The notes: generated by a model not told the origin, from the letters alone. A stretch of 64,000 nucleotides of DNA from Methylobrevis pamukkalensis (GCF_001720135.1 NZ_MCRJ01000002.1:28723-92722); one strand, 5' to 3'. Counted from the stretch's first letter, positions 10,425 through 22,480 are shown. Numbers and translations are program-made.

Positions 10425-11509
10425 ATGAAACTCAAGAGCATTCTGCTCGGCACTGCCGCCAGCCTCGTCATGACGTCGGGCGCTCTTGCCGCCGACGCGA
10501 TGGGCGAAGCCGTTGTTCCGGTTGCGTTACTACGTCAAGGTTTGCGACGCCTACGGCGAAGGCTTCTTCGTCATGCCGGGCATGGAGACCTGCCTCAAGA
10601 TCGGCGGTCGTGTTCGTACCGGTATCGAGTATCTCGAAGACGAAGGCGAAGACGGCGAAGACGCCTACACTGGTTCGCCAACGGCCGCGTCGACTTCGAC
10701 GCCCGCACCGCTTCGGACTTCGGCCCGGTCCGCTCGTTCTTCCGCGTGAAGTACGGCAAGGACAGCTACGACGGCAGCGTCAGCGGCATCGTGTCTGAAG
10801 ACGAGATTTCGAGCGGCACCGGCATCGAGGGCAACGCCGTCGTGTCGATGGCCTTCGTTCAGGTTGGCTACCTCCTGGTCGGCTACAACGAAGACGGCGA
10901 CACGCTGTTCAACGACGACGTCCTCTACGGCAACTTCTACGACGACGGCATCAACATCCTCGGTGGCGGCCTTCAGCTGAACGTCTTCGCTGATGACCTC
11001 GGCGGTGGCATGTATGCCGGCGTGCAGGTCATGGACGGTTCCGAAAGCGACGGTGGCTTCGTCACCGACCTCAACGCTGACGGCAACAGCGTTGCTGTCG
11101 CTGGTATCATCGGCATCGGTGACCAGCCCTGGGGCGGTGCTGACCTGTCGGCTGCCTACGACGACACCACCGAAGAGTTCCTGGTCAAGCGACCGGCAAC
11201 TTCGTCATCTCCGAGGGCTTCGATGCCCGTCTGAGCGCCGCCTACTACGGCATCGACGGCAACGACAGCGACAACGAGGACGTCGTCTACGTCGGCGCGG
11301 CTCTGTCGTACGACGTTACGTCTGACGTCAACGTGTTCGCTGGTGGCTTCTACGGCTTCTCCGACGGTGAAGATCTCTGGGAAGCTAACGGTGGCGTCGG
11401 CTACACCATCTCCGAGGGCCTGACCCTCGCCGGTGAAGTCAAGTACATCGACGAAGGCGAAGACGATGGCAACTTCAACGCCATCCTCGGCCTGATCCGC
11501 ACCTGGTAA
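10425..11509 (+). CDS. Rhizobiales-type trimeric porin (multiple frame changes)
   Basis: Signal peptide [20 protein letters not shown] with cleavage after ALA. The mature protein carries [18 protein letters not shown] and [16 protein letters not shown], the N-terminal signature of alphaproteobacterial general porins, and ends in an aromatic strand (ILGLIRTW), as expected for BamA recognition. Three frame changes break it: about 10520 (two bases lost or one gained), about 10670 (one C lost before TGGTTCGCC) and about 11189 (one G lost in AAGGCGACC). Frame-corrected length is about 362 residues. Flanking segments stay intact, so sequence error is more likely than decay. RBS GGAGG and a strong terminator bracket the gene. 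Confidence 0.8.
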
Positions 11510-11535
11510 TATCTGTCTCTCACGAGATGGAACGG

Positions 11536-11568
11536 AAAGGCCCGGGATTTCCCGGGCCTTTTCTTTTT
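11536..11568 (+). terminator. Rho-independent terminator after the porin gene
   Basis: AAAGGCCCGGGA, a TTT loop, TCCCGGGCCTTTT and then CTTTTT: a perfect GC stem with a T tract, 27 bases after the porin stop. Confidence 0.9.
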
Positions 11569-11763
11569 GCGTCCGCAGGCGACACCTCTGATTCGCGAGC
11601 ACCGCATGATGCGGGGATCGCATCCGTGGTGTCCTGCCGTTCGGCGGATTGAAAGGTGCTGGCAAGAGTGAGATCGCGGTCCGGACGGCTGGCTCAAACG
11701 GATGGGCGGGAATGATGACCGACTCATGCGGTGATCGGTGGACGTCCGCACTCCCGTGCCTGA

Positions 11764-13821
11764 TCAGCGCGCGAGATCCTCGGTGATCTGTAGCGGGGCG
11801 TCGGCGAGGCGGGCGCGATAGACCTGCAGGTTCTCCATCACCCGCTGCACGTAGTTGCGCGTCTCGCCGAAGGGGATCTTCTCGATCCAGTCGACCGTGT
11901 CGACGGCCGGATCACGCGGATCGCCGAAGCGGGCAATCCACTCCCGTGCCCGGCCCGCGCCGGCGTTGTAGGCCGCAAACGCCAGCACATAGGAGCCGTC
12001 GAACCGGTCGGCGAGTTCGCGCACATGGGCCGCACCAAGCCGGGCATTGTAGGCCGGATCGGTGGTGAGCCGTGACGTGGCGTAACCCGTGCCGAGCTTG
12101 CCGGCGGTCGCGCGGGCAGTGCCGGGAAGAAGCTGCATCAAGCCGAGCGCCCCGGCCGGCGAAACGGCGGCCGGATCGAACGCACTTTCCTGACGCGAGA
12201 TGGCGTAGACCACGGCCGGCTCGACGGCACCGCCCGTTCGGGCGCTTTCGGGAATCGCTTCCAGCGGGAAGGCGAGGGGAACGGCCTCGGGATGGGTATC
12301 GTGCGCAAGCTTGCCCACCTGAAGGGCGATGCGATGCGCGCCACCCTCCTCGGCAAGGCGTGCGAGAAGGGCGATCTGACCGGGGCTCTTCAGCGTGCGG
12401 GCAAGCTCGGTGAAGAGCAGCGCGGCGTCGCTGCCGCGGCCGAGGGCCGTCAGCCGCTGCGCGGCGCGCACCAGTTCATTCGCCGCAAAGGCCTCATGGT
12501 CGGCCGCCGTCGGCTCCGGGGCAGGGGGCAGGTCAAGCCGGGTGCGTCCGAGGCCGGTCGCGGCGATCTGCCCGTAGAAGGTGGTGACGTCTTCCGCAGC
12601 CCTTTCGTAATGGCGCCGGGCTTCCGCCTTGTCGCCGAGGGCATCATGGGTGCGCCCCAGCCAGTAGGCCGCGCGCGACCGGCTGATCGGCCGGGTCGAG
12701 ATCTCCGAAAGCTGCCGGAAATGTCCGAGCGCACGCGCCGGGTCCTCGAGGAACCGCAGGGCATACCATCCGGCGTGAAAGGCCGCCTCGGTGCGCGTCA
12801 AGGCCGTGCCGCCCCGCTGGGCGGCGGCGAGCTCGTAGGCAAGGCGCGCGTTCCCCTCCTCCAGAAGGCTCCTGGAGACGATGCGGCGCTGGATCCACCA
12901 CCGGTCGGGATCGTCTTCCGGCGTCAGAACGGTGGCGGCAAGGATGCGGCCGGCCGCCACATCGTCGTCGGCCCTGCGGGCGAGATCGACGCGGCTGATC
13001 TGGGCGATCGGGTCGGTGCGCACCGAGACGGGCAGGGCGTCCAGCAGCCTTCGGCCATTCGGAAGGCGGCCCACGACGGACGAGCGCGCCTCGGTCAGGG
13101 CACTCCAGTCCGCTCCGAGCTGCGTGGCGACGATCCGCGCCTGCCGCAGGCGATCCTCGTAGACCAGCATCCGGTAGCGCGCGAGATGGTCGGCGCGCGT
13201 GAGAACCGCCGCAAATTCCTTCGCCAGAACCGGCTCCTGCGCGAGACTGAACGTCGCTCCTCGCCACAGGGGTGCGAAGGCGGCAGCCGCCTTCTCCCGG
13301 TCGCCGGCCGCAAGATGGGCCCGGGCAAGCGCCAGCCGGCCCGTTTCGCTGAGCGGAGGCTGGCGCGAAAAGGCGTCGATCAGCGCGGCGTCGCCAGGGC
13401 GGGATCGCAACAGCACCGCCTCGGCCCGCCTGCGCACGAGATCGGCGGACGGCCAGGCCGGCGCCTCGCGACCGAAGCGCTGGATCTCGTCGACGGTCAG
13501 ACCCGGCAGATCGCGCCGCAGCGCGATCCAGTCGGCGATGCGGCGGTCGAGCGGCGCAAGGCGCGGAGCGAGATCGCGATAGGCAGCGCTGTCGCGGCGG
13601 CCGATGGCGGCGAACGCGGCCCGCAGGGCGGCCGTCTCCGCGTTTTCGGCAGTGACAGCCTGCCGTTGTGCCGGGGCCGGCACGGGAAGGGGCACCGTGG
13701 CCTGCGACGGGCTCGTCGCAAGGACGGTCGAGGCCAGCAGGACGCAAACCACGGGGCGCAAGGAGAGGCTCCGGAAGGACCGGCCCTCCGCCTTGCCGCA
13801 CCGCCTCGTTGCCACGACCAT
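11764..13821 (-). CDS. slt: Soluble lytic murein transglycosylase
   Basis: 685 residues from ATG 13821, chosen because GGAGGA lies just upstream and a signal peptide ([20 protein letters not shown]) follows. A long helical superhelix occupies residues 60-510, with repeats such as [21 protein letters not shown]. The SLT domain then shows the catalytic Glu near residue 545 in [19 protein letters not shown], and AYNAGAGR. The enzyme cleaves peptidoglycan glycan strands to 1,6-anhydro products in the periplasm. It is divergent from dapA, a usual arrangement in this order. Longer in-frame starts up to 13935 exist but lack an RBS. Confidence 0.9.
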   Translation of the reverse strand: MVVATRRCGKAEGRSFRSLSLRPVVCVLLASTVLATSPSQATVPLPVPAPAQRQAVTAENAETAALRAAFAAIGRRDSAAYRDLAPRLAPLDRRIADWIALRRDLPGLTVDEIQRFGREAPAWPSADLVRRRAEAVLLRSRPGDAALIDAFSRQPPLSETGRLALARAHLAAGDREKAAAAFAPLWRGATFSLAQEPVLAKEFAAVLTRADHLARYRMLVYEDRLRQARIVATQLGADWSALTEARSSVVGRLPNGRRLLDALPVSVRTDPIAQISRVDLARRADDDVAAGRILAATVLTPEDDPDRWWIQRRIVSRSLLEEGNARLAYELAAAQRGGTALTRTEAAFHAGWYALRFLEDPARALGHFRQLSEISTRPISRSRAAYWLGRTHDALGDKAEARRHYERAAEDVTTFYGQIAATGLGRTRLDLPPAPEPTAADHEAFAANELVRAAQRLTALGRGSDAALLFTELARTLKSPGQIALLARLAEEGGAHRIALQVGKLAHDTHPEAVPLAFPLEAIPESARTGGAVEPAVVYAISRQESAFDPAAVSPAGALGLMQLLPGTARATAGKLGTGYATSRLTTDPAYNARLGAAHVRELADRFDGSYVLAFAAYNAGAGRAREWIARFGDPRDPAVDTVDWIEKIPFGETRNYVQRVMENLQVYRARLADAPLQITEDLAR

Positions 13822-14091
13822 GGCCTCCTCCGCGGCATGGGACGTCCGGTCCGGCGTGCCTGCCGGGGCACCGACGCGATCCCGTGTGTTGTTCTCCATA
13901 CTGCCTGTCACGACCCTCGCCTTCAAACTCCACATATGGGGGCAACCGCAGATTTCGCCAGTTCGGGCCGCGGGCAGGGGGAGATATTCCCCCCGGGGCC
14001 GGCTTGTTCTGCCGGAGGCATCCGATTATTGTCCCGGCGATATCCGGCGGGGGCGATCGATGCCGTCGCCGCAAGAGGAAGACGGCTGGAC

Positions 14092-14966
14092 ATGTTCAAG
14101 GGTTCGATCACGGCGCTGGTGACGCCGTTTCGTGACGGTGCGTTCGACGAAGCCGCCTTCGAGGCCTTCGTCGACTGGCAGATCACCGAGGGCACCCACG
14201 GTCTCGTTCCGGTCGGCACGACCGGCGAAAGCCCGACGCTGACCCACGCCGAGCACAAGCGCGTGGTCGAGCGCTGCATCCGCACCGCGGCCGGCCGGGT
14301 CCCGGTCATCGCCGGCGCCGGCTCGAACAACACCGCCGAGGCGATCGATCTTGCCGTCTTCGCCGAGAAGGCCGGGGCCAATGCGCTGCTGGTCGTGACG
14401 CCTTATTACAACAAGCCGGGTCAGGAAGGTCTCTATCGCCATTACAAGGCGATCAACGACGCGTCGGCATTCCGATCATCATCTACAACATCCCGCCGCG
14501 CTCGATCATCGACATGTCGGTGGAGACGATGGCGCGATTGTTCGAGCTGAAGAACATCGTCGGCGTCAAGGATGCGACGGCCAAGCTCGACCGCGTCAGC
14601 GCCCAGCGGGCAGCGATGGGCCCGGAGTTCATCCAGCTTTCGGGCGAGGACGGCACGGCGCTCGCCTTCATGGCCCATGGCGGCCACGGCTGCATCTCGG
14701 TGACCAGCAACGTCGCCCCGCGGCTCTGCTCGCAGTTCCAGGAAGCCTGCCTTGCCGGCGACTATGCCGCGGCGCTGGCGATCCAGGACCAGCTGTTCCC
14801 GCTGCACCAGGCGCTGTTCATCGAGCCCAATCCGCAGGGCCCGAAGTTCGCCCTGTCCGAGCTCGGCAAGATCCGCAACGAGGTTCGCCTGCCGCTGGTG
14901 CCCGTCTCGGCGCCGACCGAGACGACGATCCGCGCTGCGATGGTGCATGCCGGCCTCGTGAACTGA
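14092..14966 (+). CDS. dapA: 4-hydroxy-tetrahydrodipicolinate synthase (frame change)
   Basis: Condenses pyruvate and aspartate semialdehyde, the first step of lysine and diaminopimelate synthesis. Seen: [12 protein letters not shown] with the Thr-Thr pair, [18 protein letters not shown] with the catalytic Tyr region, and the Schiff-base Lys in NIVGVKDAT. Frame-corrected length is 291 residues, normal for the family. The frame changes at about 14463: GACGCGTCGGC needs one G (GACGCGGTCGGC) to give [19 protein letters not shown]. An essential gene intact on both sides argues for a base-call deletion. smpB follows after 13 bases. Confidence 0.93.
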
Positions 14967-14979
14967 CAAGACAGACCCC

Positions 14980-15459
14980 ATGGCCAACCCGAAGCCGGTT
15001 TCAACCATTGCCAAGATCGTGGCGGACAACCGCAGGGCCCGCTACAACTACGAACTCGGCGAGGTCATCGAGGCGGGGATCATGCTGACCGGCACGGAGG
15101 TGAAGTCGCTTCGTGCCGGGCGCAGCACGCTGGGTGATGCCTATGCGGCGGCCAAGGGCGAGGAGATCTTCCTCTACAACGCCTTCATTCCCGAATATCT
15201 GCAGGCGAACCGCTTCAACCACGAGACCAAGCGGCCGCGCAAGCTGCTGCTCAACAAGCGGCAGATCAACCGCCTGATCGGCGCCGTCGAACGCGACGGC
15301 ATGACGATCGTGCCGCTCAAGATCTATTTCAACGATCGCGGCCGCGCGAAGATCGAGATCGCCCTCGGCAAGGGCAAGAAGCTCCACGACAAGCGCGAGA
15401 CCGAGAAGCAGCGCGACTGGAACCGCGAGAAGTCGCGGCTTCTGAAGGAGCGCAACTGA
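14980..15459 (+). CDS. smpB: SsrA-binding protein
   Basis: 159 residues, full length. It binds tmRNA and brings it to stalled ribosomes for trans-translation. Family motifs: [58 protein letters not shown] and a basic C-terminal tail ([15 protein letters not shown]). It forms an operon with dapA. No tmRNA gene was recognised in this window. Confidence 0.96.
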   Translation: MANPKPVSTIAKIVADNRRARYNYELGEVIEAGIMLTGTEVKSLRAGRSTLGDAYAAAKGEEIFLYNAFIPEYLQANRFNHETKRPRKLLLNKRQINRLIGAVERDGMTIVPLKIYFNDRGRAKIEIALGKGKKLHDKRETEKQRDWNREKSRLLKERN

Positions 15460-15976
15460 CAGGTGCCGGGTCTGCCCGGGGTTCTGCAATCGGCTTCCGC
15501 CCCGCGCCTGTAGGGTCTCTGCAGTGTCCCTGACGGTCGTGAGCCGGAACAGAGCCTGTCATCTCGCAAGGGACAGCAAGCGATTCGGATCACGGCGGCA
15601 AGGTTCGTCTCTCAAGGCTGACCGCTGTCACGGGCCCACCTTGCGGTGCGTTGTCCGCATCGCGCAGCGCAGGCTTGTCCGCCTTGATCGGGCCGTGTCC
15701 CACCCGCGAAGCCGATGCAATCGGAAGCCGCGGCACGGCTCTCATCGGATGCTGGCAAGGAACATGATCAGGTGAACTGACTGTCACAATGCCGTGATTT
15801 TGTCGTGAGTATTCATCACGAACATATGATAAAACATTGATTTATCACACTGTTTCCATTTATGGGGCTAATCGTATGCCTCGGGTTGGCCTATCTCTGG
15901 ATCATCGTAAGGGCAGTGGCCGCGCATCAGCGAGACCCCCTGTTACGTCATGATCGATATTTTCGGGAGATGGACC
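15460..15976 (+). promoter_or_regulatory. Intergenic region with two tandem palindromes upstream of a secreted-protein gene
   Basis: No gene is seen in these 517 bases. The last 190 are clearly AT-richer than the surroundings and hold two neighbouring palindromes: TCGTGA (15803-15808) with TCACGA (15816-15821), and TGATAAA (15827-15833) with TTTATCA (15841-15847), each with a 7-base spacer. Their arms resemble half-sites of Crp/Fnr-class regulators. Position suggests control of the gene at 15977. Confidence 0.45.
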
Positions 15977-16270
15977 ATGTCCTTCAAGATTGTCACGCTC
16001 GCTTCGGCTCTCGTCCTCGGCGTCTCCGGCGCCGCGCTGGCCGCCCCCTATCATCCCGGCTATTCCACCAGCGACATCCGTCTGCAGCAGAAGGAAGCCG
16101 CGGTTTCGACCACTGCGGTCGGAACCCATGGCTCGGCGGCGCAGGCCTCCGCCAGTTCGGGCGTTTACACCCCTGGCTACTCGGACAGCGATGTTCGCCT
16201 GATGGAGCGCACGTCTTCGCACACGCTGCCCCACACGTCCGCCGTTTCGAGCAACTACGCTCCCGACTGA
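15977..16270 (+). CDS. Small secreted protein with two PGYS-SD-RL repeats
   Basis: 97 residues. Signal peptide KIVTLASALVLGVSGAALAA. The mature 75 residues contain the same motif twice, YHPGYSTSDIRLQQKE and YTPGYSDSDVRLMERT, joined by an Ala/Ser/Thr-rich linker. It has no cysteine and no membrane helix. I do not recognise a characterised family. Start ATG 15977 follows GGGAGA. It is monocistronic, with its own terminator and an AT-rich promoter region. Confidence 0.7.
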   Translation: MSFKIVTLASALVLGVSGAALAAPYHPGYSTSDIRLQQKEAAVSTTAVGTHGSAAQASASSGVYTPGYSDSDVRLMERTSSHTLPHTSAVSSNYAPD

Positions 16271-16315
16271 CACCCTGTCCGAAGTGTGGAGGCTTCAGCC
16301 TTCATCCTGATGATG

Positions 16316-16344
16316 AAAAAGGCGCCGGATACGGCGCCTTTTTT
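16316..16344 (+). terminator. Bidirectional terminator between secreted-protein gene and bpt
   Basis: AAAAAGGCGCCG, a short loop, then CGGCGCCTTTTTT. The A run on the left and T run on the right suit both the plus-strand small gene and the minus-strand bpt gene, which converge here. Confidence 0.88.
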
Positions 16345-16376
16345 GCGTTCACCCGGCCTGAAGAATGGCCGGCCCG

Positions 16377-17123
16377 TCAGTCGAGGCGTTCCCATCCGCG
16401 TGGCATCAACTGCTCCTGCGGCCGGTAATCGACCTTGTAGTTCATCTTCGGCGAGCCTTCGACCCAGTAGCCGAGATAGACGTAGGGCAGGCCGCGGCTG
16501 CGGGCGCGGCGGATGTGGTCGAGAATCATGAAGGTGCCGAGACCCCGCCAGGCGATGTCGGGATCATAGAAGCTGTAGACCATCGACAGCCCGTCGGAGA
16601 GCACGTCGGTGAGCGACACCGCCAGCAGATCCCCGGCGCCCTGTCCGGTGATCATCGTGTCGGGACCACGGCGACGATACTCGATCAGCCGGGTTTCCAC
16701 ATGGGTGTCTTCCACCATCATCGCGTAGTCGAGCATGCTCATGTCGACCATGCCGCCATCGGAGTGGCGGGCGTTGAGATAGTGGCGGAACAGGCTGTAT
16801 TGCTCGGATGTGGGGGCGGACGGCGCCTCGCAGCCGACAAGATCGTCATTCTGCGCCAGATTGCGCCGGAAGCGCTTGGACGGCCGGAACTCGTCGACGA
16901 GAATCCGCACCGACACGCAGGCCCGGCAGCTCTCGCAGGCCGGTCGATAGGCGATGTTCTGGCTGCGCCGGAAGCCGCCCTGGGTCAGCACGTCGTTGAG
17001 CGTGGCGGCCCTGTCCCCGACCAGATGCGTGAACACCTTGCGTTCGAATCGGCCCGGCAGATACGGGCACGGCGAGGGGGCCGTCAGATAGAACTGCGGA
17101 GCGTCAGTCGGATGATGCGTCAT
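16377..17123 (-). CDS. bpt: Aspartate/glutamate leucyltransferase (N-end rule)
   Basis: 248 residues. Transfers leucine from Leu-tRNA to proteins with N-terminal Asp or Glu, marking them for ClpAP. Seen: N-terminal [15 protein letters not shown], the Cys-rich [16 protein letters not shown], and C-terminal [35 protein letters not shown] and YRPQEQLMP, all features of the bacterial ATE/Bpt family. Length is normal. It converges with the small secreted-protein gene. Confidence 0.93.
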   Translation of the reverse strand: MTHHPTDAPQFYLTAPSPCPYLPGRFERKVFTHLVGDRAATLNDVLTQGGFRRSQNIAYRPACESCRACVSVRILVDEFRPSKRFRRNLAQNDDLVGCEAPSAPTSEQYSLFRHYLNARHSDGGMVDMSMLDYAMMVEDTHVETRLIEYRRRGPDTMITGQGAGDLLAVSLTDVLSDGLSMVYSFYDPDIAWRGLGTFMILDHIRRARSRGLPYVYLGYWVEGSPKMNYKVDYRPQEQLMPRGWERLD

Positions 17124-17272
17124 TCGTCGTCCGATCCCACGAGCGCAACCGTTCCCGCAAGACGAAGGGCGAGTGCGGTGGACGCACGCGCCATCCGATC
17201 ATGATCCTGACATGACCCGTTCTGCCGCGCGACAGCAAAGATTGTGCGCCGCGCGGCCAGGGACAATTTCAC

Positions 17273-17740
17273 TTACCGCCGGTTGATCACCACGGTGCCC
17301 AGCAGAAGATCGTGCAGCAGGCGTTTGCGATCGGTGAACAGCGCGACGAGAACGATGAACGGCGTCAGGATCGACACCGAGGCGTAGAACAGCACCGAAT
17401 GCACGGCGGCAAGCCCCGGCGACATCCGCCCGCCATCGACCTGGCGCATCTCCAGCCCGAAGGCGCGCATCCCCACGGTCGCGGACTTCGGCCCGCCGAG
17501 CGTGAAGGCGCAGTAGAGCAGCGCCATCAGCGGCCACAGGATCGCATAGATCGCCCAGCCCAGCCCCAGGGTCGCAAGGCCGATGAAGAAAACGACGATC
17601 CCGGCCATGAAGGTCAGGACCGCGACAATGGTCACATCGATCAGGAACGCCATGAACCGGCGGGTCCGCACGCCGCTGTAGAGGCGGTGGTCGGTCAGCG
17701 GATCCGGCTGATAGTCGATATCCGGCGCGATGTGGCTCAT
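17273..17740 (-). CDS. RDD-domain membrane protein
   Basis: 155 residues. The RDD signature is visible as RTRRFMAFLIDVTIVAVL, followed by two hydrophobic helices (FMAGIVVFFIGLATLGL and YAILWPLMALLYCAFTLGG) and then GPKSATVGMRAFGLEMR, a second conserved block. A third helix and DRKRLLHDLLLGTVVI close the protein. RDD proteins are small inner-membrane proteins, some linked to cation homeostasis; no substrate is evident here. Confidence 0.8.
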   Translation of the reverse strand: MSHIAPDIDYQPDPLTDHRLYSGVRTRRFMAFLIDVTIVAVLTFMAGIVVFFIGLATLGLGWAIYAILWPLMALLYCAFTLGGPKSATVGMRAFGLEMRQVDGGRMSPGLAAVHSVLFYASVSILTPFIVLVALFTDRKRLLHDLLLGTVVINRR

Positions 17741-17916
17741 GCGTCCTTCCTCATGTTCCGGAGCAGGCCACCGACGGCACTTCCGCCGGGTGGCACCCCT
17801 CCCGATCTATATGGTCGTGGATCGGACGGTCGCAATGCCGGATCCGGGGGCATTGACGCGGGGCAAACCTTCGTCAAGGCGGAGAAACGCCTTCTCCCGC
17901 CGGAAAGCGGCAGACG

Positions 17917-19125
17917 TCACAGCCGCGTCACCTCGTAGCCGCGCGCCCGCAGCGCCTCGCAGACTTCCTCGGCGTGCTGGCCGTTGCGGGCCTCGAAGGT
18001 GATGTCCAGCGAGGCGCCCTTGGCGGGGATGTCGAGCACGGTGCGCCGGTGCGAGACCTCGAGGATGTTGCCGCCGCGCCCGCCGATCAGCGTGGAGAGA
18101 TCGCCGAGCACGCCGGGACGATCCGGCAGGTTCATGCGGATCGCGACGATCCGCTCCTCCCGGGCGAGTTCGCGCATCAGCACCGAGGCGAGCAGGCGCG
18201 GGTCGATGTTGCCGCCGCACAGGACGAGGCCGACCTTGCGCCCGGCAAAGCGCTCGGGCTCCGTCAGCACGGCCGCCAGCCCGGCCGCACCCGCCCCCTC
18301 CGCGATCGTCTTCTGGGCGGTGAGATAGAGGCTGACGGCGCGCTCGATCGCCGGTTCGTCGACGAGGATGATGTCGTCCACCACCTGCCGCGCCGCCTCC
18401 AGCGTCAGCTCCCCGACGTTGCGAACCGCGATGCCCTCGGCCAGCGTGTTGCCGCCGCAGGGCTGGTCGAGATCACGCAGTCTCGCCCACATCGCCGGAT
18501 AGAGCCGCGTTTCCGCGCCGATCACGGCGATGTCCGGACGCAGCGCCTTGGCCGCGATCCCCATGCCGGCGATCATGCCGCCGCCGCCCACCGGCACGAC
18601 CATCGCGTCGAGATCGGGCCGGTCCTCCAGCATTTCCAGCGCGATCGTGCCCTGGCCGCGGATCACGTCGACGTCGTCATAGGGATGGACCCAGACCCGG
18701 TCCTCCTCCACGGCGATCCGGGCTGCGGCCACCTGCGCGTCGGACACGAGTTCGCCCTCGAGCACCACCTCGGCCCCGAAGGCCTCGGTTGCCTGCACCT
18801 TCACGTGCGGCGTCGTCACCGGCATCACGATCTTGGCGCTGATGCCGAGCCCCGCCGCGTGGTAGGCGACCGCCTGCGCGTGGTTGCCCGCCGACATGGC
18901 GATCACGCCGCGCCGACGGTCCGCCTCCGGCAGCGCCAGCAGCTTCACCAGCGCCCCGCGCTCCTTGAAGGCGTTGGTGACCTGCATGTTCTCGTATTTG
19001 ACGAAGATCTCGCAGCCGGTGATCTGCGACAGCCGCGGGGCCGCCACCAGCGGGGTGCGCATCACCTGGCCGGCGATGTCGGCGGCGGCGGCGCGAATGT
19101 CTTCGAGGGTCGGCAGTCTGGGCAT
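17917..19125 (-). CDS. ilvA: Threonine ammonia-lyase with ACT domain
   Basis: 402 residues. Deaminates threonine to 2-oxobutanoate using PLP; the probable PLP lysine is in VTNAFKERGAL. Also seen: MSAGNHAQAVAYHA, the cofactor phosphate loop PVGGGGMIAGMG and LCGGNIDP. A C-terminal ACT domain (residues about 325-400, MNLPDRPGVLGDLSTLIG) suggests feedback by branched-chain amino acids. Length fits the short ACT-type threonine dehydratase, so it may be either biosynthetic or catabolic. ATG 19125 is preferred; ATG 19149 in frame is also possible. Confidence 0.88.
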   Translation of the reverse strand: MPRLPTLEDIRAAAADIAGQVMRTPLVAAPRLSQITGCEIFVKYENMQVTNAFKERGALVKLLALPEADRRRGVIAMSAGNHAQAVAYHAAGLGISAKIVMPVTTPHVKVQATEAFGAEVVLEGELVSDAQVAAARIAVEEDRVWVHPYDDVDVIRGQGTIALEMLEDRPDLDAMVVPVGGGGMIAGMGIAAKALRPDIAVIGAETRLYPAMWARLRDLDQPCGGNTLAEGIAVRNVGELTLEAARQVVDDIILVDEPAIERAVSLYLTAQKTIAEGAGAAGLAAVLTEPERFAGRKVGLVLCGGNIDPRLLASVLMRELAREERIVAIRMNLPDRPGVLGDLSTLIGGRGGNILEVSHRRTVLDIPAKGASLDITFEARNGQHAEEVCEALRARGYEVTRL

Positions 19126-19536
19126 GAGCGGTTTCCCGGCAGGCGTCATGAGTAAGATCCCGGACCCCGGACGGCGCCATGCGGGGAGGGGGCCGGAGCA
19201 GGGGATTCGGCGGGGGGACGCCGGTCTGCCCGGAACGGAAAAACACCTTGCGCGACCCGTATCGTATCGCGGGATCGGCGCGTAGCAGAAGGCCTGTCCG
19301 CCTTCAACCGATATGGTCGCCGGGGAAAGAATTGCAGCGTGTCTGCGCACTTGCGAAACCGCAGGGCGTGAGATAGTGGTCGGCCACGAGACGTGCATCC
19401 GGCCGACAGGCGGGAGGGTGCGCCGGGGCGGTGATGTTGACCTGTCGCGCCCAGCCGATGAATAGTCGTCTGGCATCGACGGGCTGCGACACACTGTCCT
19501 CCCCTCCGATCCGGTACCAGTCCAGGGCAGGGCAGA
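19126..19536 (+). promoter_or_regulatory. Divergent intergenic region between threonine dehydratase and nuo operon
   Basis: No gene is recognised in these 411 bases. By position they must hold the leftward promoter for the dehydratase and the rightward promoter for nuoA. I see no convincing sigma-70 pair or palindrome that I could place with confidence. Confidence 0.4.
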
Positions 19537-20469
<933 letters not shown>

Positions 20470-20562
20470 CGACCCTGCGGCACGGCGCATCCCGCGCCCG
20501 CCGCGACCGACAGGACCCAGCCTGGCTGGACCCGGACCGACTGGACAAGGACGCGAGACTCC

Positions 20563-21161
20563 ATGGACGAGAGCCTGAAGGAACTCGGCAGCTATATCGA
20601 GCAGGCGTTGGGCCCGGCCCGCGTTTCGGTCGAGATCGTGCACGGAGAATTGAACCTGACGGTGCCGGCGGCCGACGTGCTGTCGGTGTTGCGTTTCCTG
20701 CGTGACGATTCACAGTGCCGCTTCTTCAGCTTCGTCGACCTGTGCGGTGTCGATTATCCGGCGCGCCAGCGTCGCTTCGACGTCGTCACCCATCTCCTGT
20801 CGCCGACGCTGAACCTGCGCCTGCGCGTGAAGGTCGAGACCGACGAGGTCACGCCGGTGCCCTCGATCACCCCGATCTTCCCGGGCGCCGACTGGTTCGA
20901 GCGCGAGGCCTACGACCTCTACGGCATTCTCTTCACCGGACATCCGGAGCTGCGCCGCCTCCTCACCGACTACGGTTTCGAGGGGCATCCGCTGCGCAAG
21001 GATTTCCCGACCACCGGTTTCGTCGAAGTGCGCTACGAGACGAGGCCAAGCGGGTGGTCTACGAGCCGGTCCGGCTCAACCAGGAATTCCGCAACTTCGA
21101 CTTCCTGTCGCCTTGGGAAGGCACCGATTACGTGCTGCCCGGCGACGAGAAGGCGAACTGA
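20563..21161 (+). CDS. nuoC: NADH-quinone oxidoreductase subunit C (frame change)
   Basis: 199 residues corrected. 30 kDa peripheral-arm subunit that packs against NuoD. Seen: [38 protein letters not shown] (30 kDa signature) and [17 protein letters not shown]. The frame changes at about 21039: TACGAGACGAGGCC should read TACGAGGACGAGGCC ([13 protein letters not shown]). The C-terminus then reads [16 protein letters not shown], as in relatives. Confidence 0.93.
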
Positions 21162-21295
21162 ACAGGATCCGGCCGCGAACGCCCTGAAGGGGCGCCGCGG
21201 CGGGACGTCGAACGAGAGGCTCGTCAAGGCGCTGGACAGCGAACCGAGACCGGTCGGAACCAAGACAACCTCCGCCGCGAGGCAGGAAGCTCAAG

Positions 21296-22480
21296 ATGGC
21301 TGAAAGCGAAGTCCGCAACTTCAACATCAACTTCGGCCCGCAGCACCCGGCGGCGCACGGCGTGCTGCGCCTCGTGCTCGAACTCGACGGTGAGGTGGTC
21401 GACCGCGTCGATCCGCATATCGGCCTGCTGCATCGCGGCACGGAGAAGCTGATCGAGACCAAGACCTACCTGCAGGCGGTGCCCTATTTCGACCGGCTCG
21501 ACTATGTCGCGCCGATGAACCAGGAACACGCCTTCTGCCTCGCGGTCGAGAAGCTCGCGAAGATCCCGGTGCCGCGCCGCGCCCAGCTGATCCGTGTGCT
21601 CTACTCCGAGATCGGCCGCATCCTCTCCCATCTCCTCAACGTCACCACGCAGGCGATGGACGTCGGCGCGCTGACGCCGCCGCTGTGGGGCTTCGAGCCC
21701 CGCGAGGAGCTGATGGTCTTCTACGAGCGCGCCTCCGGCAGCCGCATGCACGCGGCCTATTTCCGGCCGGGCGGCGTCCACCAGGACCTGCCCGACGCGC
21801 TGATCGAGGACATCTGGGAGTTCTGCGATCCGTTCCTGACCACCCTCGACGACATCGAGGGCCTGCTCACCGACAACCGCATCTTCAAGCAGCGCAACGT
21901 CGACATCGGCATCGTCAGCCTCGAGGAGGCCTGGGCCTGGGGCTTCTCGGGCGTGATGGTGCGCGGCTCCGGCGCGCTCTGGGACCTGCGCAAGTCGCAG
22001 CCCTACGAGTGCTACGCCGAGATGGATTTCGACATCCCGATCGGCAAGAACGGCGACTGCTACGACCGCTACCTGATCCGCATCGAGGAGATGCGCCAGT
22101 CGGTCCGCATCATGAAGCAGTGCATCCAGAAGCTGCGCGTCGAGCGCGGCCCGGTGACCACGGTCAACGGCAAGTATGCCCCGCCGAAACGCGGCGAGAT
22201 GAAGCGCTCGATGGAAGCGCTCATCCACCACTTCAAGCTCTACACCGAGGGCTTCCACGTTCCGGCCGGCGAGGTCTACACCGCCGTCGAGGCGCCCAAG
22301 GGCGAGTTCGGCGTCTATCTCGTCGCCGATGGCACCAACAAGCCCTACCGCTGCAAGATCCGCGCTCCGGGCTTCGCCCACCTTCAGTCCATGGACTTCA
22401 TGTGTCGCGGTCACATGCTCGCCGACGTGTCGGCGATCCTCGGCTCGCTCGACATCGTGTTCGGAGAGGTTGACCGCTGA
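21296..22480 (+). CDS. nuoD: NADH-quinone oxidoreductase subunit D
   Basis: 394 residues, uninterrupted. 49 kDa subunit lining the quinone pocket. Seen: [20 protein letters not shown] with the quinone-site His, [31 protein letters not shown], and the C-terminal [13 protein letters not shown] and [20 protein letters not shown]. Its stop codon shares one base with the nuoE start. Confidence 0.96.
   Translation: MAESEVRNFNINFGPQHPAAHGVLRLVLELDGEVVDRVDPHIGLLHRGTEKLIETKTYLQAVPYFDRLDYVAPMNQEHAFCLAVEKLAKIPVPRRAQLIRVLYSEIGRILSHLLNVTTQAMDVGALTPPLWGFEPREELMVFYERASGSRMHAAYFRPGGVHQDLPDALIEDIWEFCDPFLTTLDDIEGLLTDNRIFKQRNVDIGIVSLEEAWAWGFSGVMVRGSGALWDLRKSQPYECYAEMDFDIPIGKNGDCYDRYLIRIEEMRQSVRIMKQCIQKLRVERGPVTTVNGKYAPPKRGEMKRSMEALIHHFKLYTEGFHVPAGEVYTAVEAPKGEFGVYLVADGTNKPYRCKIRAPGFAHLQSMDFMCRGHMLADVSAILGSLDIVFGEVDR

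Noticed and set aside
10425..11509. Porin as a pseudogene
   Set aside because: Three frame changes would fit decay, but the encoded segments and terminal aromatic strand are intact and the same kind of loss occurs throughout the window.
14980..15976. A tmRNA gene near smpB
   Set aside because: I looked for the tRNA-like ends and a tag reading frame in the intergenic bases and found neither.
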